Shown: positions 8,755 through 14,679 of the stretch, one piece after another | How the letters are laid out: every line of letters begins with the position of its first letter | Numbering within the stretch: position 1 is the stretch's first letter | From: DASYTH01 sp035762905 | GTDB taxonomy: Bacteria > Actinomycetota > Actinomycetes > Mycobacteriales > Pseudonocardiaceae | Direction of reading: 5' to 3' | Assembly (NCBI RefSeq): GCF_035762905.1 | Contig: NZ_DASUCC010000097.1 | Location: 124,001 to 188,000 of the forward strand | DNA length: 64,000 bases | Notes under the pieces: model-generated | Seen by the model: the letters and a program-made list of their open reading frames with translations, nothing else | The model's database searches: none | What the model was told of the DNA's origin: nothing | Program-made: the position numbers and the translations under genes

Positions 8755-8785
8755 AACCCCTCCGCTCAGACGAGCATGAGGGGTT
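8755..8785 (-). terminator. leuS leader: Intrinsic terminator (attenuator) in the leuS leader
   Basis: Read on the minus strand, AACCCCTC pairs with GAGGGGTT (8 bp). Inside the loop GCTC can pair with GAGC around GTCT, and the stem is followed by TTGTTCTGTT. It ends about 38 bases before the leuS ATG and after the leader peptide stop codon, so in the default state it would stop transcription before leuS. The T-run is interrupted, but the structure is the clearest terminator in the window. Confidence 0.75.
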
Positions 8786-8786
8786 G

Positions 8787-8816
8787 CCGCGCGGACCACC
8801 GACCGGGTCAGCGCGG
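8787..8816 (-). promoter_or_regulatory. leuS leader: Leader hairpin overlapping the end of the leucine leader peptide
   Basis: On the minus strand CCGCGC-T-GACC pairs with GGTC-C-GCGCGG, giving ten base pairs with one T/C mismatch and an 8-base loop. The 5' arm is the last two sense codons and stop of the leader peptide, two codons after the three Leu codons. A ribosome stalled on those codons would cover this arm and open the hairpin. This is the 1:2 stem expected of a classical attenuator. I could not identify a convincing antiterminator pairing with the terminator arm. Confidence 0.6.
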
Positions 8817-8846
8817 CTGGATAAGGAGCAGGCGTGCCGTGCTCAT
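8808..8846 (-). CDS. Leucine leader peptide of leuS
   Basis: A 12-residue reading frame, MSTARLLLIQPR, upstream of leuS. It has three consecutive Leu codons at 8823-8831 (CTG CTC CTT), the last a rare codon in this GC-rich genome. Its stop is followed by the attenuator hairpins. Leader-peptide attenuation is established for actinobacterial leu, ilv and trp biosynthesis genes; here the regulated gene would be the synthetase itself. A TATCCT box 7 bases before the ATG suggests a leaderless transcript beginning at the peptide. It is very short, so its coding status rests on context. Confidence 0.7.
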   Translation of the reverse strand: MSTARLLLIQPR

Positions 8847-8853
8847 GTACCTG

Positions 8854-8859
8854 AGGATA
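8854..8859 (-). promoter_or_regulatory. -10 element of the leuS leader transcript
   Basis: TATCCT on the minus strand, 7 bases before the ATG of the leader peptide, matches the actinobacterial TANNNT -10 consensus. Transcription would start at or beside the A of the ATG. No good -35 is visible, which is common in these genomes. Confidence 0.4.
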
Positions 8860-8892
8860 GCCCCCGCCCGCAACCCGCATACCATCGCGGGC

Positions 8893-9306
8893 GTGTCCGT
8901 GCTCGCCATCCTGCCCGTCTCGACCGGGCTCGCCGTCGCCGTCGTAGGCCTGCTGGGCAGCCGGCAGCGGTTGTCGCGCAACCGGTTCGTCGGGGTGCGC
9001 ACGGCCGCGTCGATGCGCAGCGACGCGGCGTTCCGGCTGGCCAACCGGGTGGCCGGGCCGCCGACCGTGGTCGCCGGGCTGGTCGGGGTGCTGGCCGGGG
9101 TGGCGGCGCTGCTGGTACCGGGCACCGCCGCCGTGCTCGCCTGCGTGCTGCTCGGGCTGGCCGGAATGATCGGCATCGCGACGGGCGCCGGCGTGCTCGG
9201 CCACCGGGCCGCGCTGGCCGTGCCGGAACCCGAGCCGGCCCGCCCGGCCGGATGCTCCGGCTGCGCCTGCGGGAACTGCGTGCTCACGTCGTCGTCACGC
9301 AGTTGA
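8893..9306 (+). CDS. SdpI/YhfL-family-like small membrane protein
   Basis: Protein of about 137 residues with an N-terminal transmembrane segment (LAILPVSTGLAVAVVGLL). Next comes the conserved loop NRFVGVRTAASMRSDAAFRLANR, which resembles the NRxxGxRTxxTxxSDExWxxxHR signature of SdpI-type proteins. Two more hydrophobic helices follow (VVAGLVGVLAGVAALLV and VLACVLLGLAGMIGIATGAG). The C-terminal tail is unusual for its Cys cluster (CSGCACGNC), a possible metal site. SdpI proteins give immunity to a toxin in Bacillus, but most actinobacterial homologues have no known role. The start could be GTG 8893 or 8899, or ATG 8845. It overlaps the convergent HTH gene by 23 bases. Confidence 0.65.
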   Translation: MSVLAILPVSTGLAVAVVGLLGSRQRLSRNRFVGVRTAASMRSDAAFRLANRVAGPPTVVAGLVGVLAGVAALLVPGTAAVLACVLLGLAGMIGIATGAGVLGHRAALAVPEPEPARPAGCSGCACGNCVLTSSSRS

Positions 9307-10279
9307 TCCGGACCGGGCCGGCCGCGATCGGGTTCGGTCCGGGCGGCAGGCCCTCGCCGTCGCCGCCGAGCTGGACCAGCACCGCGCCGGTCTCCACCAG
9401 CACCGTGGTCCCGGTGACCCAGCGGCCCCGGTTGGCCGCCTGGTCCACGGTGAACTCCCCGATCGGCACGTCGAAGTTCTCGAACCGGTCGGCCAGGTCG
9501 TACCGGACCACCGCGTGCGCCCGGGCCGAGGCCGGCACGTAGACCTCGATCTGACAGCTCTGTGCGGTGGCCTCCTCGAGCCGGAACAGCCACTGGACGT
9601 AGTTCTCCGGGTTGTCCGCCCGGCGGGGGTCGAACTTCAGCACCGCGAAGAGGAAGGTGTCGGCGCAGCCGTCGCCGGTCCAACTGCCGCCGTGCTCCGC
9701 CCGCCAGCCGCGGTTGCCGGACGCACCGGAGACGGTGGTCCGCCGGGAGTCGTCCATCGGGCAGGCCGGCCCGGCAACGGCGCGGAACATCCGGGGCGGA
9801 TCCAGGTCGATGCTGACGGCGGGGGAGGCTGTCGTCGCCGCGGCCGGGAACGTCGGCGTCGCGGCGACACCCAGCGGCGGCGACTGGGACGAGCCGACCA
9901 TCAGGACCGCGGCGACGACCAGCGGGACGGCCGCCAGGCCACCGAGACTGAGCGCCAGCCGGGTCCGCCGCCGTTGTCGGGGGACGACGGAGGACCCGGC
10001 CGGCCGTTCGGGAGGCGCCACGCCCGGCGTGCTGAGCGCGGCCCAGCGGTTCGCCCAGGCTTCCACGTCGCCGCCGCACGCCGTGACGTAGGCCAGGGTG
10101 ACCGTGAGTGGAGGGATGGTCTCGCCGGCCGTGAGCTCCGCCAGGTCCGGCACCGGGTAGCCGGTCTCTGCGGCAAGCGACCGCAGGCTCGGGTTGCCGG
10201 CCCGGCGGCGCAGCCTGCGCAAACCGCGGGCGAACTCGCCGAGCGCTCCGTCCGGCACCGGCCGTTGCTGTCTGGCCAC
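9284..10279 (-). CDS. Helix-turn-helix protein with one membrane span and an exported C-terminal domain
   Basis: Protein of 331 residues with a modular layout. An N-terminal Xre-like helix-turn-helix covers roughly residues 12-75 (GNPSLRSLAAETGYPVPDLAEL). An Arg-rich stretch precedes one transmembrane helix (about 108-128). The outer C-terminal domain, about 170 residues, contains two Cys (GPACPMD, GDGCADTF) and aromatic strands but no fold I recognise. The GTG start has an AGGGGA ribosome binding site. Such HTH-TM-exported proteins are common in actinomycetes and could link an outside signal to transcription. No partner gene is adjacent. Repeat copy A lies between this gene and yqgE. Confidence 0.7.
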   Translation of the reverse strand: MARQQRPVPDGALGEFARGLRRLRRRAGNPSLRSLAAETGYPVPDLAELTAGETIPPLTVTLAYVTACGGDVEAWANRWAALSTPGVAPPERPAGSSVVPRQRRRTRLALSLGGLAAVPLVVAAVLMVGSSQSPPLGVAATPTFPAAATTASPAVSIDLDPPRMFRAVAGPACPMDDSRRTTVSGASGNRGWRAEHGGSWTGDGCADTFLFAVLKFDPRRADNPENYVQWLFRLEEATAQSCQIEVYVPASARAHAVVRYDLADRFENFDVPIGEFTVDQAANRGRWVTGTTVLVETGAVLVQLGGDGEGLPPGPNPIAAGPVRINCVTTT

Positions 10280-10340
10280 CGAGGTCCCCTATCACTCATG
10301 GGAACTTCGGAGCCGGCCAGTCCATGGACTGGACCCGGTC

Positions 10341-10449
10341 CGCCTCTCCGGAATTTCACTGCTGTCGTCACGTCCCGGCGAGGGGTGCGGATCAGCGGTT
10401 GATTGTGGCTGGGCGCCGTCACGGTGCCCCTGAGGTTGCGTTGGTTGGG
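10341..10449. repeat. Dispersed intergenic repeat, copy A
   Basis: This stretch of about 109 bases is clearly related to 27516-27621; by eye about four positions in five match, with a few single-base gaps. Its best conserved part contains a hairpin, GGGCGCC (10411-10417) with GGTGCCC (10423-10429) around GTCAC. Both copies lie just downstream of a leftward gene (yqgE here, parB there). It encodes no obvious protein. It may be a mobile-type intergenic repeat or a widespread terminator module. Confidence 0.8.
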
Positions 10450-10487
10450 CCAGGACTCACCCCGGTGATCCGAGAAATTGGCCCACG

Positions 10488-11060
10488 CTAGTTCATTCTT
10501 ACGTCGCCGGGGTGGGTGGAGAGCAGCGCGAGCGGCATCCCCTGCCGGCGCAGCACCCGGCCCCACAGGTCGTGCTCCGGCGAGGCGAGCACGTCGCCGG
10601 GCAGCGCCGGCACCACGATCCAGTCGCCGCGCTCGATCTCGCCGGCGAGCTGGCCGACGTCCCAGCCGGCGTACCCGGCGAACACCCGCAGCCCGCGCAC
10701 CTTGGGCACCAGCGGGACCGGATCGGTGTCCAGGTCGACCAGGGCGACCGGGCCGCGCACGCCGATCAGCCCGGTGACCCCGGACATGTCCTCGCCGGTG
10801 CGCATCGCGGCCAGACACAGTGCGGTCTTCTGTTCCACCGGCCCGCCGACGAACACCGCCCCGGGCTGGCTCACGTGCGGACCCCAGGTCGGCAGCACGT
10901 CGTCCACCGGCACGTCACTCGGCCGGTTGAGCACGACGCCGAGGGTGCCCTCCCCCCGGTGGTCGATGATGAACACCACCGTCCGGCGGAAGTTGGAATC
11001 CTGCAGGCTGGGCGCCGCGACGAGCAGCGTGCCCGGCTCCACGTCCGCGTCGGGGTGCAC
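10488..11060 (-). CDS. yqgE: YqgE/AlgH family protein (DUF179)
   Basis: Conserved cytoplasmic protein of unknown biochemical role, about 190 residues. It aligns by eye with M. tuberculosis Rv0038: PGTLLVAAPSLQDSNFRRTVVFI, GTLGVVLNRPS, FVGGPVEQKTALCLA, RVFAGYAGWDVGQLAGEIE and LWGRVLRRQGMPLALLSTHP. I took the GTG that opens the conserved region, because the open frame continues far upstream without family resemblance; there is no strong ribosome binding site. The MFS gene next to it (divergent) is also its neighbour in M. tuberculosis (Rv0037c), so the pair is conserved. Confidence 0.9.
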   Translation of the reverse strand: MHPDADVEPGTLLVAAPSLQDSNFRRTVVFIIDHRGEGTLGVVLNRPSDVPVDDVLPTWGPHVSQPGAVFVGGPVEQKTALCLAAMRTGEDMSGVTGLIGVRGPVALVDLDTDPVPLVPKVRGLRVFAGYAGWDVGQLAGEIERGDWIVVPALPGDVLASPEHDLWGRVLRRQGMPLALLSTHPGDVRMN

Positions 11061-11300
11061 GCCGACATGATCCCATCCCGGACCGGCCGGGGAACAACCC
11101 GAGGGCCCGACTCGTTGTGCTGGTGCCGGCGTCATCGAGTCCCCCGGGCCCAACCAGAACCGCCGGCGTGGAATACCGTTCGGCTGGAGCCACGTCGCGC
11201 ATTTTCGCCGAGAGGCGACCGGACGCCGGCTGCCGGGCGGCCCCGACAACCGGGGCCGCCCGGGCCTTTTCCGTCATCCCCCACGCCACCCACCGAGTCG

Positions 11301-11306
11301 TAGGCT
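11301..11306 (+). promoter_or_regulatory. -10 element for the MFS gene (probable leaderless mRNA)
   Basis: TAGGCT lies 8 bases before the GTG start of the MFS gene and fits the actinobacterial -10 consensus, so transcription would begin at the start codon. The rest of the 254-base gap back to yqgE shows no gene and no -35 that I trust. Confidence 0.35.
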
Positions 11307-11314
11307 GATCCATC

Positions 11315-12658
11315 GTGAGTACACCGGCGGACGCGCCGTCATCCCCGGCGGCGCCGGCCCCCGTGCCGTCCCGTGGTGGTCACCGCCACGACCGGATCGG
11401 CCCGCGCCGGCTGCTTGCGATCGCCGGGTTCCGCCGGCTGCTGCTCAGCCGGTTCGCCGCCCAGTGGGGCGACGGCCTGTTCCAGGCCGGCCTGGCCGGT
11501 GCGGTCGTGTTCAACCCGGAGCGGGGCGCGTCGCCGCTGGCCATCGCGGCCGGGTTCACCGTGCTGCTGCTGCCGTACTCGCTGGTCGGGCCGTTCGCCG
11601 GCGCGCTGCTGGACCGCTGGGACCGGCGCCGGGTGCTGGTCGCGGCGAACCTGCTGCGCGGCGCGCTGATCCTGGTCTGTGCGCTGTGCGTGGCCACCGG
11701 GGTCAGCGGCTCGGTGCTGTTGCTGCTCGCGCTGCTGGTGATCGGGATCAGCCGGTTCGTGCTGTCCGGGCTGTCCGCCGCGCTGCCGCACGTGGTCCCG
11801 GTGCGCAACCTGGTCGAGGGCAACGCGCTGGCCACCACGCTCGGCGCGCTGATCGCCGTGTTCGGCGGGATCTGCGCGGTCGGGCTGCGCGCGCTGTGGG
11901 GAGCCGGCAACGTCGGGTCCGGCCTGACCACGGCGGTGGCCGCGGCCGGCTCGGTGGCCGCGGCCGCCTTCGCGATCCGGTTCGCCCGCGGCGAGCTGGG
12001 CCCGGACAAGGTGGACGAGCCGGCGCTGGCGCTGTGGGCGGTGGTCCGCGGGCTGTTCGACGGCGGCCGGGCGGCCCTGCGTGCCCCGACCGTGGCCGCC
12101 GGCTTCATCGCGCTGTTCGCGCACCGGGCCGCGGTCGGCATCTCGTTTCTGCTCACCGTGCTGCTGATGCGGTACAGCTTCACCGACATGGGTCCGTTGA
12201 AGGCCGGTCTGCCGGGCCTGGCCGAGATCTTCGCCGCCGGCGGGCTCGGCATCCTGGTGGCCGGACTGACCACGGCCCGGCTGGTCGGGCGGATCGGCCG
12301 GCGCCGGTCCATCTCCGCGGCGCTGATGCTGGCCGCGGTCGCCCAGCTCGGCCTCGGCCTGCTGATGACGCTGCCCTCGGTGCTGCTGGCCACCTTCGTG
12401 ATCCTCTACGCCGGCCAGGTGGTCAAGCTGTGCGTGGACGCCGCCGTGCAGCGCGACATCGGCGACGAGACCCGGGGCCGGGTGTTCGCGCTGTACGACA
12501 CGCTGTTCAACATCACCCAGGTGGCGGGCGTGGCGCTGGCCGCGGCCGTGGTGCCGATGAACGGCCGGTCGGCCACCCTGATCGTGGTGGCGGCCGGTCT
12601 CTACCTGGCCGGCCTGGCCGGCTTCCAGCTGGTCAGCCGTCGGCACCCGGCGCAGTGA
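11315..12658 (+). CDS. Major facilitator superfamily transporter, Rv0037c-like
   Basis: Integral membrane protein of 447 residues with about 12 hydrophobic helices. The motif-A-like loop LDRWDRRRVLVAANLLRG lies between helices 2 and 3, and GRIGRRRSISAALML marks the equivalent loop in the second half. The first 30 residues are Pro/Ala-rich and probably cytoplasmic. It is the neighbour of yqgE, as in M. tuberculosis, supporting orthology with Rv0037c. The substrate is unknown. It overlaps convergent pcnA by 26 bases. Confidence 0.87.
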   Translation: MSTPADAPSSPAAPAPVPSRGGHRHDRIGPRRLLAIAGFRRLLLSRFAAQWGDGLFQAGLAGAVVFNPERGASPLAIAAGFTVLLLPYSLVGPFAGALLDRWDRRRVLVAANLLRGALILVCALCVATGVSGSVLLLLALLVIGISRFVLSGLSAALPHVVPVRNLVEGNALATTLGALIAVFGGICAVGLRALWGAGNVGSGLTTAVAAAGSVAAAAFAIRFARGELGPDKVDEPALALWAVVRGLFDGGRAALRAPTVAAGFIALFAHRAAVGISFLLTVLLMRYSFTDMGPLKAGLPGLAEIFAAGGLGILVAGLTTARLVGRIGRRRSISAALMLAAVAQLGLGLLMTLPSVLLATFVILYAGQVVKLCVDAAVQRDIGDETRGRVFALYDTLFNITQVAGVALAAAVVPMNGRSATLIVVAAGLYLAGLAGFQLVSRRHPAQ

Positions 12659-14081
12659 TGCCCCGCTCGGCGGCCCAGCGCAGCAGCTCGGCGACCGCCT
12701 CGTCGTGCTCGAGCGGCCCGCGGTCCAGCCGCAGTTCCTTGAGATGAGTCCAGGCCTGGCCGACCAGCGGCCCCGGCGGGATGCCGAGCAGCCGCATGAT
12801 CTCGTTGCCGTCCAGGTCCGGGCGCACCCGGGCCAGGTCCTCCTCGGCGGCGATCCGGGCGATCCGCTCCTCGAGCTCGTCGTAGGTCCGCTGCAGGGTC
12901 GCGGCCTTGCGCCGGTTGCGGGTGGTGCAGTCGGCCCGGACCAGCTTGTGCAGCCGGGGCAGCAGCTCACCGGCGTCGGTGACGTAGCGGCGAACCGCCG
13001 AATCGGTCCACTCGCCCCGGCCGTAGCCGTGGAACCGCAGGTGCAGGTAGACCAGCTTGGCCACGTCGTCGACGACGTCCTTGGCGTAGCGCAGGGCCCG
13101 CAGCCGCTTGCGGGTCAGCTTGGCGCCGACCACCTCGTGATGGTGGAAGCTCACCCCGCCGTCCGGGATGTGCCGGCGGGTGTCCGGCTTACCGATGTCG
13201 TGCAGCAGCGCGGCCAGGCGCAGCACCAGGTCCGGCTCACTGTCCGGCTCCTCGAGGTCGATCGCCTGGTCGAGGACGACCAGCGAGTGCTGGTAGACGT
13301 CCTTGTGCTGGTGATGCTCGTCGATCTCCAACCGCATGGCCGGCACCTCGGGCAGCACGTGGTCGGCCAGCCCGCTGTCCACCAGCAGCTCGACCCCGGC
13401 CCGCGCGTGGCTGCCGAGCAGCAGCTTGGACAGCTCGACCTGGATCCGCTCGACGGTCACCCGGGTGATCTGCTCGCTCATCGCGGTCATCGCGGCCAGC
13501 ACCCGGGGCGCGGGCTGGAAGCCGAGCTGGCTGACGAACCGGGCCGCCCGCATCAGCCGGAGCGGGTCGTCGGCAAAGGACTCCTCCGGGGTGGCCGGGG
13601 TGTCCAGCCGGCGCTCGGCCAGTGCGCTGGCCCCGCCGTACGGGTCGATAAATTGTCTTGTCGACAAGTCGATGGCCATCGCGTTGACCGTGAAGTCCCT
13701 GCGCACCAGGTCGTCAACGATCGAGTCACCGAACCGAACCTCCGGGTTGCGCGTCACTCGGTCGTAGCTGTCCGCCCGGAAGGTGGTGATCTCGCACGTG
13801 ACCCCGCGCTTGCTGGCGCCGACCGTGCCGAACGCGATGCCGATGTCCCAGACCGCGTCGGTCCACCCGGACAGGATCTTCAGGATGTCGCCGGGCCGGG
13901 CGTCGGTGGTGAAGTCCAGGTCCGCGCCCAACCGGCCGAGCAGCGCGTCCCGCACGCTGCCGCCGACCAGGTAGAGCCGATGCCCGGCATCGGTGAACCG
14001 CGCGGCCAACTCCTCGGCGACGGGCGAGATCTGCAACAGCTCTTCCACGGTGGTGGTCGGGCGGGACGGGGAACTCGACAT
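12633..14081 (-). CDS. pcnA: CCA tRNA nucleotidyltransferase (poly(A) polymerase family)
   Basis: Adds or repairs the 3' CCA of tRNAs. The protein has 482 residues, about the length of M. tuberculosis PcnA (Rv3907c). The N-terminal nucleotidyltransferase domain shows LVGGSVRDALLGR (residues about 38-50) and the metal-binding DLDFTTDARP. An RNA-binding segment follows (DDPLRLMRAARFVSQLGF). An HD domain appears at about 290 (RLAALLHDIGKPDTR, SFHHHEVVGA). The tRNAs in this window lack an encoded CCA, so this enzyme is needed to mature them. I took the ATG at 14081, from which a -10 box is 8 bases away, implying a leaderless mRNA. It is divergent from mutT4. Confidence 0.95.
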   Translation of the reverse strand: MSSSPSRPTTTVEELLQISPVAEELAARFTDAGHRLYLVGGSVRDALLGRLGADLDFTTDARPGDILKILSGWTDAVWDIGIAFGTVGASKRGVTCEITTFRADSYDRVTRNPEVRFGDSIVDDLVRRDFTVNAMAIDLSTRQFIDPYGGASALAERRLDTPATPEESFADDPLRLMRAARFVSQLGFQPAPRVLAAMTAMSEQITRVTVERIQVELSKLLLGSHARAGVELLVDSGLADHVLPEVPAMRLEIDEHHQHKDVYQHSLVVLDQAIDLEEPDSEPDLVLRLAALLHDIGKPDTRRHIPDGGVSFHHHEVVGAKLTRKRLRALRYAKDVVDDVAKLVYLHLRFHGYGRGEWTDSAVRRYVTDAGELLPRLHKLVRADCTTRNRRKAATLQRTYDELEERIARIAAEEDLARVRPDLDGNEIMRLLGIPPGPLVGQAWTHLKELRLDRGPLEHDEAVAELLRWAAERGITAPGADG

Positions 14082-14089
14082 GACAATCG

Positions 14090-14165
14090 AGCGTATCCGG
14101 CCTGTCGTCCGGTTTGCGTGCCCGGCTCCGGCGAGCGTTCCCGTGCGTGTGGTGACAACTACGAT
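14090..14165. promoter_or_regulatory. Divergent leaderless promoters for pcnA and mutT4
   Basis: On the minus strand TACGCT (14090-14095) ends 8 bases before the pcnA ATG. On the plus strand TACGAT (14160-14165) ends 7 bases before the mutT4 ATG, with a weak TTCCCG 16 bases upstream. Both start codons are then at or next to the transcription start. The 91-base gap holds nothing else I can name. Confidence 0.4.
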
Positions 14166-14172
14166 CGCGGAC

Positions 14173-14679
14173 ATGCCCACCTCGTCCGGCCGCCCTCGCG
14201 GTGCCCGCTCCGGGCGCCGCGGCCGGCGGCGCGGCCGGCGGGTGGCCGCCGTGGACGAGACCTCGGCCGGAGGCGTGGTGTTGGACGCTGACCAGGCGAA
14301 TGTCGCCCTCATCGGCCGGCTGGACCGGCGCGGCCGGCTGCTCTGGTCGCTGCCGAAGGGGCACATCGAGGACGGCGAGACACCGGAGGAGACCGCGGTG
14401 CGCGAGGTGGCCGAGGAGACCGGCATCTCCAGCCGGGTGCTGCGCCCGCTCGGCACCATCGACTACTGGTTCGTCGCGGACAACCGGCGGATCCACAAGA
14501 CCGTGCACCACTTCCTGCTGCAGGCCACCGCGGGCGAGCTGTCCGACGCGGACGTCGAGGTCACCGAGGTCGCCTGGGTTGCCCTCGAGGAGCTGGACGA
14601 CCGGCTCGCCTACGCCGACGAGCGCCGCCTGGTCCGCAAGGCGCGGGAGCTGCTTGCCGGGCGGGAGGAGCCGGCGTGA
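14173..14679 (+). CDS. mutT4: Nudix hydrolase, MutT4-like
   Basis: Protein of 168 residues with a very basic N-terminal tail (RRGRRRGRR) and a Nudix domain. The Nudix box is at residues 63-85: Gly63, Glu69, Arg77-Glu78, Glu81-Glu82 and Gly84 are all in place (GHIEDGETPEETAVREVAEE). The sequence around it (LLWSLPKGHIE, GTIDYWFV, RRIHKTVHHFLL) matches M. tuberculosis Rv3908. The substrate is presumably a nucleotide or dinucleotide. Its place between pcnA and the DUF6049/murJ genes is the same as in mycobacteria. The next gene starts inside its stop codon (GTGA). Confidence 0.9.
   Translation: MPTSSGRPRGARSGRRGRRRGRRVAAVDETSAGGVVLDADQANVALIGRLDRRGRLLWSLPKGHIEDGETPEETAVREVAEETGISSRVLRPLGTIDYWFVADNRRIHKTVHHFLLQATAGELSDADVEVTEVAWVALEELDDRLAYADERRLVRKARELLAGREEPA

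Noticed and set aside
4887..9542. A 1551-codon open frame on the plus strand opposite leuS
   Set aside because: Its sequence is His/Arg/Gly/Val-rich shadow of leuS in a GC-rich genome and it has no recognisable domain; leuS is certain on the other strand.
11061..11314. Small ORFs between yqgE and the MFS gene
   Set aside because: Arg/Ala/Pro-rich frames on both strands with no ribosome binding site or family resemblance; treated as non-coding.
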